Below are positions 8,269-15,682 of a DNA stretch of 64,000 nucleotides, in pieces. The translations under genes were made by a program, and so were the position numbers. The notes under the pieces are model-generated. The model was not told where the DNA came from and ran no database searches. It saw only the letters and a list, made by a program, of their open reading frames with translations. Source of the stretch: Actibacterium ureilyticum. Its GTDB lineage: Bacteria > Pseudomonadota > Alphaproteobacteria > Rhodobacterales > Rhodobacteraceae. How positions within the stretch are numbered: position 1 is the stretch's first letter; the number at the start of each line of letters is the position of its first letter. Location: contig NZ_NSBT01000037.1 of the NCBI RefSeq assembly GCF_002285435.1, positions 496,001-560,000 on the forward strand, read 5' to 3'.

Positions 8269-8562
8269 TCAGTCGAACAGGTCCTCCAGATCGTCGAAAA
8301 ACTCGGCAATCTCGTGCATCACATGGCGCAGCCCGCGCCGTTTCCGGGGGCGGCGCACCGGGCGGTCGGGGCGTGCGGGCCGGATGGGGCGCGCGGGCAC
8401 CGGGTCGGGGCGCGGCTCGGCCAGCTTGAGCATCTTCAGCCTGTGCAGCGGCGCGCCGCAGCTGGCACAGGCCAGCTCATGCCGGTCCTTGCCGCGCAGC
8501 ACCAGCGCGGCCCGGGTCCCGCAATAGCAGCAGGTGGCGATCTTGGTGACCGGCCCGCCCAT
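8269..8562 (-). CDS. Small zinc-ribbon protein, conserved hypothetical
   Basis: A 97-residue protein with two CxxC-type knuckles (CCYCGTRAAL and LACASCGAPLHRL) that should bind one zinc. A proline/arginine-rich linker and an acidic tail (EIAEFFDDLEDLFD) follow. Its ATG overlaps the rlmB stop by one base (TGATG), so it is translationally coupled to rlmB. The basic linker suggests nucleic-acid contact, but no function is known to me. Confidence 0.75.
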   Translation of the reverse strand: MGGPVTKIATCCYCGTRAALVLRGKDRHELACASCGAPLHRLKMLKLAEPRPDPVPARPIRPARPDRPVRRPRKRRGLRHVMHEIAEFFDDLEDLFD

Positions 8563-9356
8563 CAGCCGCCCTGCCCCGCGCGCCCCGCCGCATAAAGCGA
8601 TACCGCCGCCGCGTTCGACACGTTGAGCGATCCGAAATCGCTGGCAAAGGGGATCTTCACCAGCCGGTCACAGGTCTCGCGCGTGCGCTCGCGCAGGCCC
8701 GGCCCCTCGGCCCCCAGCACCAGGCCCAGCGGCTGATCGCCCGCCTCGGCCAGCGCGGTGGCCAGATCGATCTCCGCTTCGCCGTCCAGCCCCAGCAGGA
8801 CATAGCCCATCTTGCGCAGCTCCAGCATCGCGTCGCCCAGATTGCCCACCCGCAGATAGGGCTGGCGTTCCAGCGCGCCCGATGCGGTCTTGGCCAGCGC
8901 CCCGGTTTCGGGCGCCGAATGACGGCGCGGGGCGATGACCGCGCGGGCGCCGAACACCTCGGCCGAGCGCAGAATCGCGCCCACGTTATGCGGATCGCTG
9001 ACCCGGTCCAGCAGCACCACGACCGGCGCCGGGGCGCCGGGCTCTGCCGCGCACCGCTCGCGCAGCCCGCCCCAGTTCAGCGGCTTGACCTCCAATGCCG
9101 CGCCCTGGTGCACCGATCCGGGATCGAGCGGAACCGGGAAGCGGCGCGGATCGGCGACCTCGGGCTCGATGCCCGAGTCGGCGATTGCCCCCGCCAGCTT
9201 GTCGGCGGCGTTTTTCGTCACCACCAGCCGCAGCTTTTCGCGCGCGGGATTCATCAGCGCATCGCGCACCGCGTGCAGCCCGAAAAGCCACACGGTTTCA
9301 ACCGCCGCCGCGCGTTTCGCGCGCTCTTTCTCGACGATCCATGTGGGTTTTTTCAT
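8562..9356 (-). CDS. rlmB: 23S rRNA 2'-O-ribose methyltransferase, TrmH/RlmB type
   Basis: A 264-residue SPOUT methyltransferase, likely modifying G2251 of 23S rRNA. It has an N-terminal substrate-binding domain (VWLFGLHAVRDAL) and the three SpoU motifs: LDRVSDPHNVGAILRSAEVF, LVLGAEGPGLRE and IPFASDFGSLNVSNAAAVSL. The start MKKPTWIVEKER at 9356 is chosen; the frame open to 9587 merely reads tRNA-Tyr backwards. It is coupled to the zinc-ribbon gene. Exact rRNA position and gene name rest on family similarity. Confidence 0.9.
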   Translation of the reverse strand: MKKPTWIVEKERAKRAAAVETVWLFGLHAVRDALMNPAREKLRLVVTKNAADKLAGAIADSGIEPEVADPRRFPVPLDPGSVHQGAALEVKPLNWGGLRERCAAEPGAPAPVVVLLDRVSDPHNVGAILRSAEVFGARAVIAPRRHSAPETGALAKTASGALERQPYLRVGNLGDAMLELRKMGYVLLGLDGEAEIDLATALAEAGDQPLGLVLGAEGPGLRERTRETCDRLVKIPFASDFGSLNVSNAAAVSLYAAGRAGQGG

Positions 9357-9469
9357 CGGTCGGACCCCTTGCGCCAGTTCGGCGCGGACCATGCGCGCAA
9401 GACCGTCCGGGCGCAAGGGATTTTCCTGTTGACGCCCCCCCACACGACCGATAGACACCGCGCTACGTT

Positions 9470-9553
9470 GGGCGACAGGCCGCAAGGTGTGGCAGGGGAC
9501 TGTAACTCCCTCGCGGAGACGCACGCCTGGTTCGATTCCAGGGTCGCCCACCA
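9470..9553 (+). tRNA. tRNA-Tyr (anticodon GTA)
   Basis: An 84-nt cloverleaf. The acceptor arm is GGGCGAC with GTCGCCC, the anticodon loop CTGTAAC carries GTA at 9502-9504, and the T arm is CCTGGTTCGATTCCAGG. A long variable arm between about 9511 and 9523 is typical of bacterial tRNA-Tyr. Discriminator A and CCA are encoded (9550-9553). Confidence 0.95.
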
Positions 9554-9652
9554 ACTCCCCCCCCCCCTTTCCGCAGGCATCTTGCAAGCATCTGTCGCCG
9601 CGCCGCGCGGCGGGCTATAGTGCGGCGAAAATCAACCAACGGGCAGCAGCGC

Positions 9653-10651
9653 ATGGCCACCGGCGCGGGGCAGAGTTTCAATATCGTCATCATCGGCCAG
9701 GCCGGCCGGCTGCAATACGAAGCCGCGCTGTTCGCGGCCTCGCTCAGGCAATCCGATCCGGGATTCGCAGGCCGTCTGCTGGTGGCCGAGCCGCAGCCGG
9801 GGCCGAAATGGCCGAAAGATCCGCGCATGGACAACCCCGACATCCGGGCGCTGCTGGGCGATCTGGGGGCCGAGATCGTCCCGTTCGAGAACCGCCATTT
9901 CGGCGCGGATTACCCGCAAGGCAACAAGATCGAGGCGCTGGCCGCCCTGCCCGAAGGCGCGCCATTCGTCTTTTTCGACAGCGACACGCTGATCACCGGG
10001 CCGCTGAGTGAAATCCCGTTCGATTTCAACCGCCCCAGCGCGTCGATGCGGCGCGAGGGGACCTGGCCGCAGATCGAGCTCTATGGTCCCGGCTACGCGG
10101 AAATCTGGCGGTCGCTCTACGACAAGTTCGGGCTGGCGTTTGACCCCAGCCTGGATCTGTCGCAGCCCGACGAATATTGGCAGCGCTACCTTTATTTCAA
10201 CGCGGGCTGGTTTTTTGGCCCCTGCCCCGTGGCCTTTGGCGCCCGGTTCACCGAATACGCCACCGCGATCCGCGACGACCCGCCCGAGGCGCTGGTCTGT
10301 CAGGAGCTTTTCCCCTGGCTCGACCAGATCGCGCTGCCGCTGGTGATCAGCGCCTTTGGTGGTGGACGGCCCGGGCCGGAGCTGTCGGGGCTGGATGGCG
10401 ATGTCAGCTGTCACTGGCGCATCCTGCCGCTGATGTATGCGCGCGAATCCGACCGGGTGATCGAGGTTCTGGAAACCGTCACCGCGCCCAACCGGATCAA
10501 GAAGGTGCTGAAGCAATACGACCCCTTCAAGCGGATGATCTATCAAAAACGCGGCCAGAAGGTGCGCGCGCTGTTTGATCGCGATGCCTTGCCCCGCCGC
10601 GAGCAGGCGATCCGCAACCGCATCAAATCCGAAGGGTTCTGGATGCGCTAG
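9653..10651 (+). CDS. Putative GT-A type glycosyltransferase
   Basis: A 332-residue protein with an N-terminal nucleotide-sugar fold (NIVIIGQAGRLQYEAALFAAS) and a DxD metal-binding motif in PFVFFDSDTL (Asp109/Asp111). YLYFNAGWFFGPCPVAFG and VCQELFPWLDQIALPL resemble glycosyltransferases that hold an acceptor sugar. No signal peptide or membrane helix is seen, so it is cytosolic or peripheral. The ATG at 9653 is preferred to 9620. The donor and acceptor are unknown. Confidence 0.65.
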   Translation: MATGAGQSFNIVIIGQAGRLQYEAALFAASLRQSDPGFAGRLLVAEPQPGPKWPKDPRMDNPDIRALLGDLGAEIVPFENRHFGADYPQGNKIEALAALPEGAPFVFFDSDTLITGPLSEIPFDFNRPSASMRREGTWPQIELYGPGYAEIWRSLYDKFGLAFDPSLDLSQPDEYWQRYLYFNAGWFFGPCPVAFGARFTEYATAIRDDPPEALVCQELFPWLDQIALPLVISAFGGGRPGPELSGLDGDVSCHWRILPLMYARESDRVIEVLETVTAPNRIKKVLKQYDPFKRMIYQKRGQKVRALFDRDALPRREQAIRNRIKSEGFWMR

Positions 10652-10654
10652 GCG

Positions 10655-10705
10655 CCGGGGGCTGCGCGCCCCCGGACCCCCGCGAGGTATTTTCGCCAAG
10701 ATGAA
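10655..10705. repeat. GC hairpin plus repeat copy C after the glycosyltransferase
   Basis: An 8-bp stem CCGGGGGC (10655-10662)/GCCCCCGG (10668-10675) is followed at 10684-10705 by GAGGTATTTTCGCCAAGATG and two more bases. The complement of this second part matches the dispersed repeat seen near 4406 and 898. The hairpin probably ends the glycosyltransferase transcript. Confidence 0.5.
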
Positions 10706-10711
10706 GGGGCG

Positions 10712-10740
10712 TTGTGGGGGCGTGGGCTTTGCCCTAGGCT
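10712..10740 (+). promoter_or_regulatory. Candidate sigma-70 promoter of the sulfhydrylase gene
   Basis: TTGTGG (10712-10717) and TAGGCT (10735-10740) are separated by 17 bp and lie 30 bp before the ATG. An AAAGGGAGGG ribosome site follows. No SAM-II riboswitch could be recognised between promoter and start. Confidence 0.45.
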
Positions 10741-10769
10741 CTGGCCAGTTATTTCAAAGGGAGGGTGCC

Positions 10770-12062
10770 ATGAGCGATGGCCCAGGCTATGGTTTCGACA
10801 CGTTGCAGGTGCATGCGGGCGCGCGGCCCGATCCAACCACCGGTGCGCGGCAGACGCCGATTTACCAATCAACCGCTTTCGTCTTTCGCGATGCCGATCA
10901 TGCGGCCGCATTGTTCAATCTGCAGGAGGTCGGCTTCATCTATTCCCGGCTGACCAACCCCACGGTGGCGGTCTTGCAGGAGCGCATTGCGACGCTGGAG
11001 GGCGGGGTTGGCGCGGTGTGCTGTTCGTCGGGCCATGCGGCGCAGATCATGGCGCTGTTTCCGCTGATGGGTCCGGGGCGGAACGTCGTCGCCTCGAGCC
11101 GGCTTTATGGCGGGACGATCACCCAGTTCAGCCAGACGATCAAACGCTTCGGCTGGTCGGCGAAATTTGTCGATTTCGACGATCTGGACGCGGTCAAGGC
11201 GGCCATCGACGACGATACGCGCGCGGTTTTCTGCGAATCCATCGCCAATCCGGGCGGCTATATCACCGACATTCCGGCGGTGGCTGCGGTTGCCGACGCG
11301 GCGGGCGTGCCCCTGATTGCCGACAACACATCGGCCACGCCCTACCTGTGCCGCCCGATCGAGCTGGGCGCGACTCTGGTGGTGCATTCCACGACCAAAT
11401 ACCTGACCGGCAATGGCACGGTCACGGGCGGTGCGGTGGTGGATTCGGGGCGTTTCGACTGGCGGGCCAGCGACAAGTTCCCGTCGCTGAGCGCGCCCGA
11501 GCCCGCCTATCACGGGATGACCTTTGCCGAGACTTTCGGCCCGCTGGCCTTTACCTTTCACAGCATTGCGGTGGGGCTGCGCGATCTGGGCATGACGATG
11601 AACCCGCAGGGCGCGCATTATACGCTGATGGGGATCGAAACGCTGTCCTTGCGGATGCAGCGCCATGTGGAAAACGCGGTCAAGGTGGCAAGCTGGCTGG
11701 AGAACGACCCGCGCGTGGATTTCGTGACCTATGCCGGGCTGCCCTCGTCGCCCTATCACGACCGGATCGCCAGCGTGTGTCCCAAGGGCGCGGGCGGGCT
11801 GTTCACCTTTGCGCTGAAGGGCGGGTACGAGGCCTGCGTGCGCTTCGTCGACGCGGTGGAGCTGTTCAGCCATGTCGCGAACCTGGGCGATGCGCGGTCG
11901 CTGGTGATCCATTCGGCCTCGACCACGCACCGGCAGCTGACGCCCGAGCAGCAGAAGGCCGCGGGCGCCGCGCCGAATGTGGTGCGGGTGTCGATCGGGA
12001 TCGAGGACGCCGATGACCTGATCGCCGATCTGGATCAGGCGCTGGCCAAGGCCACGGCCTGA
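10770..12062 (+). CDS. metY: O-acetylhomoserine aminocarboxypropyltransferase (sulfhydrylase)
   Basis: A 430-residue PLP enzyme of the Cys/Met metabolism family that makes homocysteine (or methionine) from O-acetylhomoserine and sulfide (or methanethiol). The PLP lysine is Lys210 in STTKYLTGNG. Other family parts are TPIYQSTAFVFRDADHAA, YSRLTNPTV, ADNTSATPYLCRP and the C-terminal LVIHSASTTHRQL. The length fits the MetY branch rather than shorter cystathionine enzymes. The start has a strong AAAGGGAGG site. Confidence 0.9.
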   Translation: MSDGPGYGFDTLQVHAGARPDPTTGARQTPIYQSTAFVFRDADHAAALFNLQEVGFIYSRLTNPTVAVLQERIATLEGGVGAVCCSSGHAAQIMALFPLMGPGRNVVASSRLYGGTITQFSQTIKRFGWSAKFVDFDDLDAVKAAIDDDTRAVFCESIANPGGYITDIPAVAAVADAAGVPLIADNTSATPYLCRPIELGATLVVHSTTKYLTGNGTVTGGAVVDSGRFDWRASDKFPSLSAPEPAYHGMTFAETFGPLAFTFHSIAVGLRDLGMTMNPQGAHYTLMGIETLSLRMQRHVENAVKVASWLENDPRVDFVTYAGLPSSPYHDRIASVCPKGAGGLFTFALKGGYEACVRFVDAVELFSHVANLGDARSLVIHSASTTHRQLTPEQQKAAGAAPNVVRVSIGIEDADDLIADLDQALAKATA

Positions 12063-12070
12063 GGGATTGC

Positions 12071-12095
12071 GGGGCGCCCTTGTCGGGGGCGCCCC
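12071..12095. terminator. Bidirectional hairpin between convergent metY and SIMPL genes
   Basis: A 9-bp perfect stem GGGGCGCCC (12071-12079)/GGGCGCCCC (12087-12095) lies in the 39-bp gap between two convergent stops. There is no U-run on either side, so it may be a roadblock or stability stem rather than a classical terminator. Confidence 0.5.
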
Positions 12096-12101
12096 ATCGC
12101 G

Positions 12102-12797
12102 TCAGTCGGCGATGGCATAGACCAGCGTGACCTGGGCGTTCAGACCGACCTCTCCCTGGGCCACGGGGACCGAGGCGCGGGCCATTTCCATCACCTCGAG
12201 CTGGACGGGCTGTACCGCGCCGCCGTTTTCGCGGATCTGTTGCAGCGGCCCCAGCGTGACGCCCGCGGCTTCGGCGTAAAGCGCGGCCTTGTGGCGGGCA
12301 TTCGCGACCGCATTGCGCCGGGCCTCGTCCGTCAGCGGATCGGGGTCCTGCAGGCCGAATTGCAGGCCGCGAAAGCTGTTGGCGCCGGCCTGAAGCACCG
12401 CGTCCAGCACGCTGCCCAGGCTGTCCAGATCGCGCACCCGAACGCTGACCGTGTTGCGGGCCACAAAACCCACCACGGCGGGCGGCTGTCCGGTCTGGGC
12501 GCGGTTGTGGTCCCATTGCGGATCCAGCGCCAGATCGCTGGTCTGCATGTCGCGGCTGGCAACGCCCGCCTCGGCCAGGGTGTTCAGCATCGCCGCCGTC
12601 GCGTCCGAGGTCGCCGCCATCGCCGCCTGGGCGGTGCGGGCCTGATGCACGACGCCCAGCGTGATCGTCGCCATGTCGGGCGCGGCCTGAACCTGTCCCT
12701 GGCCGGTCACCGTGATGGTGCGCGGCGGTGTCGTTTCGGCCAGCCCCGCCAGGGCCGAGCTCAGCAGCAGCGCAAGCGCCAGAATAAGGGGTCGCAT
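12102..12797 (-). CDS. SIMPL domain (DUF541) periplasmic protein
   Basis: A 231-residue exported protein. Residues 1-20 (MRPLILALALLLSSALAGLA) are a signal peptide. The mature part begins TITVTGQGQVQAAPDMATIT, the classic DUF541 opening, and contains RNTVSVRVRDLDSLGSVLDA and the internal GLQFGLQDPDPLTDEARR. SIMPL proteins such as E. coli YggE are linked to oxidative stress by genetics; the biochemical role is unclear. It is convergent with metY and divergent from the large gene at 12960. Confidence 0.88.
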   Translation of the reverse strand: MRPLILALALLLSSALAGLAETTPPRTITVTGQGQVQAAPDMATITLGVVHQARTAQAAMAATSDATAAMLNTLAEAGVASRDMQTSDLALDPQWDHNRAQTGQPPAVVGFVARNTVSVRVRDLDSLGSVLDAVLQAGANSFRGLQFGLQDPDPLTDEARRNAVANARHKAALYAEAAGVTLGPLQQIRENGGAVQPVQLEVMEMARASVPVAQGEVGLNAQVTLVYAIAD

Positions 12798-12959
12798 CGG
12801 AATCCTTCCTGTGTTCGTTTCAACCGGACCTTAAACTTTGACGTGACAGAAAGGGAAATCCTTGGCAGGTGTTCTCTTGCCCGGCGAAATCCTGCTATAA
12901 TTGCGGCAAAACTTGTCAGGCACCTGCGCCGGCCCGTCCGGCCCGTTAAGAAGTAGGTC

Positions 12960-15500
12960 ATGAAACCGCGTTTTGCCCTGAATCTGTCTCTCGATGGTAT
13001 CGGACTGCTGCATCGCGCCAAACGGGGGTGGAACCTCGTGGGCGAAGCATCGCTGGACGATGCCGACCTGTCCCAGACCCTGCATATGCTGCGGGAAACC
13101 GCCAGCGCGCTGGAAGCCGGCGGGGTGCGCAGCAAGCTGATCATTCCCGACAGTCAGATCCTGTACACCACCCTGCCCCCCGCGCCCGCGGGCGTTCCGG
13201 TCGACGACCACATCCGCAAGGGGCTGGAGGGGCTGACGCCCTATGATGTCAGCGATCTGGTCTATGACTGGACCGACGGGGCGGACGGGATTCGCCTGGC
13301 GGTGGTCGCGCGCGAGACGTTGGGCGAGGCCGAGGGCTTTGCCGCCGAACACCGGTTCAACCCGGTCAGTTTCGTGGCCCGCCCGCAAGAGGGCCAGTTC
13401 CCGGGCGAGCCGTTCTTTGGTCCGACCGCGCTGGCCGAAACCCTGATCGACAGCGCCGAGACATTGGAGCCCGACACCGAGGCGGTGGCGATCCATGGCC
13501 GCAGCACCCTGCCCAAGACGATGCCGGAACCGGACGCGCCCGTGGTGGCACCGGCGCTGGCGCTGGCCGCCACGGATCTGGTCGACCCGGAACCGCAGGA
13601 TGAAGCGGCGCCCGCAGAGGTGGACACGCCCGAGCCGGCGCACACCCCCGATCTGGCGCCCCCGCCCGATCTGGCGGCCGCACCAGAACCGGCAGATGCG
13701 CCGGATCCGGCCCCGGTTGTCGCGCCCGTCCTTGCCGCCCCGCCTGTCCCGCCGACACCCCCCGCCCCGACCGAGACTTCGGCGCTGGCCCTGGCGGTGC
13801 AGGACGACCCGATCGTGTCCGACCCCGAGGCCGAGGCCGCCTTGCGCGCCGCACTGTCCGATCCCGAAGACACCGACGAAACCGTCGCGGCCGATCCCGT
13901 CGACATTCCCGCCGAACTGGCCCACCTGCCGCTGCCCACCGATCCGGGCGGCGCCAGCGCGCCGGGGATGCTGGATGTTCTGGCCAGCAAATCCGAACGG
14001 CTTCAGGCGCTGGAAACCGGGCGCGAGATGACCCCGCCGCAGCCGCTGCTGGTGTCCCCGGCCGCACCAGAAACCGGCGCCCCGCGCGCGCCCCATGTGC
14101 CGCCCGCCCCCGCCGCCATCGCCGAACCGTCGGTCTTTGGCGGATCCGCGACACCGGTCACGACCGGGGGCAAGGGTGGCGTGCTGGGCTGGGTTCTGGC
14201 GATGATCGTCCTGCTGATGATCGCGGCGGCGGCGCTGTGGGCGGTGCTGGGCCTGGGCGGCGACACGGTCGAGGCGCCCGATGGCGACATCACCCAGATC
14301 CAGACCACCGCCCTGTCGCCGCAGGGCCCCGAGACACCGGTCCTGCCCGGCGATCCGGCAGGCGCCGCGCCGCAAGCCCCGCGCCCGGCCGAGATCCGCG
14401 CGCCCGACCCGGTGGCCGAGACACCGGCGCCGGAACCGCAAGCCCCTGTCGAGCAGTCAGAGACGCCCGCGCCCGCCGCCGAACCGGCCGCGCCGCCCGC
14501 CAATGACGCTCTGGACACCGCAGAACCCGCCCAGCCGGGGGCCGAGGATTTCCCGCAGGTCGAGCTTTCGGCGCTGGACAGCGGCCGCATCACCGGCGAT
14601 CTGGCCGCCCCGCCGCAGCGCCCCGACACAGAGCGTGCCTTTGTCCCGCCCCTGCCCGATCCGGTGGAACCCACGGCCGAGGGCGCGCTGTCCTATCGCG
14701 GCGTGCTGGTCTATGCCGGGCGCCCGCCGGGGGTGGTCGCGCCGCGCCCGCAAACCGCCGCACCGGCCACCGCGCCCGAAGCGCCGCAGGATGCCGCGCC
14801 GGTGGAACAGCCCAACCCGCAACTGGCGCGGTTCCGTCCGGTTGCGCGCCCCGCCGGGACCGCCCCCGCCGATGCCGCGCCGGACGATGCCCCCGAAACC
14901 GCACCGGTAACCGAGGCCGCGCCGCAGCCCGACACCGCGCCCGAGGATGCGACCCGGAACGGGAATATCGGCGGCATCAACTGGGCCGCGCTGCAACAGT
15001 TCCGCCCCCAAAGCCGCCCCGCCGCAACCCCGGCGGCGCTGGCGCTGGTGGCGCCCGACGCGCCCACGACCGAAACCGTCCAGGAAGACCCCGCCGCCCC
15101 GGTCTCGCGCCTGGCGCTGGCGGCCTCGCCCATGCCCGTGGCACGGCCGCGCAACTTCTCTCAGGCGGTGCAGCGCGCCCTGAAACAGGTCCAGCCCGAG
15201 GTCCCGCTGGCCAAACCCGTGCCCGCCGCCGCCGCGCTGACGCCGCGCAATCCCACGGTCAAATCCGTGGCCAACCAAGCGACCGAGGCGAACGCGATCC
15301 GGCTGAACCGGCTGAACCTGATCGGGGTCTATGGCTCGACCAGCGACCGCCGCGCGCTAGTGCGGCTGCCATCGGGCCGATACGTCAAGCTGAAGATCGG
15401 CGACCGGCTGGATGGCGGCAAGGTGGCGGCGATCGACGAGCGCGAGCTGCACTATATCAAGGGCGGCCGCAGCATCGTGCTGAGCATGCCCAAGGGCTGA
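12960..15500 (+). CDS. Large one-TM protein with pilus/secretion-assembly-like ends
   Basis: An 846-residue protein in three parts. Residues 1-160 are a cytosolic domain (SLDGIGLLHRAKRGWNLVGE, LIIPDSQILYTTLPPAP, GLEGLTPYDVSDLVYDW) whose layout recalls PilM/GspL-type assembly proteins. A proline/alanine-rich stretch leads to one membrane helix at about 403-427 (VLGWVLAMIVLLMIAAAALW). A long Pro/Ala-rich, presumably periplasmic region then ends in a compact C-terminal domain (about 763-846: LNLIGVYGSTSDRRALVRLP, KLKIGDRLDGGKVAAI) that resembles the PilP/GspC homology region. Automatic annotations sometimes mislabel such proteins as initiation factors because of their composition. Function is inferred from layout only. 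Confidence 0.7.
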   Translation: MKPRFALNLSLDGIGLLHRAKRGWNLVGEASLDDADLSQTLHMLRETASALEAGGVRSKLIIPDSQILYTTLPPAPAGVPVDDHIRKGLEGLTPYDVSDLVYDWTDGADGIRLAVVARETLGEAEGFAAEHRFNPVSFVARPQEGQFPGEPFFGPTALAETLIDSAETLEPDTEAVAIHGRSTLPKTMPEPDAPVVAPALALAATDLVDPEPQDEAAPAEVDTPEPAHTPDLAPPPDLAAAPEPADAPDPAPVVAPVLAAPPVPPTPPAPTETSALALAVQDDPIVSDPEAEAALRAALSDPEDTDETVAADPVDIPAELAHLPLPTDPGGASAPGMLDVLASKSERLQALETGREMTPPQPLLVSPAAPETGAPRAPHVPPAPAAIAEPSVFGGSATPVTTGGKGGVLGWVLAMIVLLMIAAAALWAVLGLGGDTVEAPDGDITQIQTTALSPQGPETPVLPGDPAGAAPQAPRPAEIRAPDPVAETPAPEPQAPVEQSETPAPAAEPAAPPANDALDTAEPAQPGAEDFPQVELSALDSGRITGDLAAPPQRPDTERAFVPPLPDPVEPTAEGALSYRGVLVYAGRPPGVVAPRPQTAAPATAPEAPQDAAPVEQPNPQLARFRPVARPAGTAPADAAPDDAPETAPVTEAAPQPDTAPEDATRNGNIGGINWAALQQFRPQSRPAATPAALALVAPDAPTTETVQEDPAAPVSRLALAASPMPVARPRNFSQAVQRALKQVQPEVPLAKPVPAAAALTPRNPTVKSVANQATEANAIRLNRLNLIGVYGSTSDRRALVRLPSGRYVKLKIGDRLDGGKVAAIDERELHYIKGGRSIVLSMPKG

Positions 15501-15682
15501 CAACCCCGCGCCTGAACAGGTTTTGCGCAAACCACCGCAGCACCGCCGGTTTTTCGCAAATTCCCGCGAAAAACTTGCGCCCGGCGCCGGTGGGCAACTG
15601 TTCAGCGCCCCCCGCGATGCACTAGATTGAAGATCAGGGAGGGCGGCTGGAACCGCTCTGACAAGACCAGAGGGCGACCCGC

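Noticed and set aside
9357-9587. N-terminal extension of the rRNA methyltransferase
   Set aside because: It translates the complement of tRNA-Tyr (the familiar GDPGIEPGV-type artefact). The real start is at 9356.
10652-10769. SAM-II riboswitch upstream of metY
   Set aside because: The stretch holds a repeat, a hairpin and a promoter, but no recognisable SAM-II core.
12831-14441. A 536-codon reverse frame opposite the large Pro/Ala-rich gene
   Set aside because: It is a shadow: Arg/Gly/His-rich low-complexity sequence with no domain, produced by the skewed codon use of the plus-strand gene, which has a start with ribosome site, a membrane helix and a plausible end domain.
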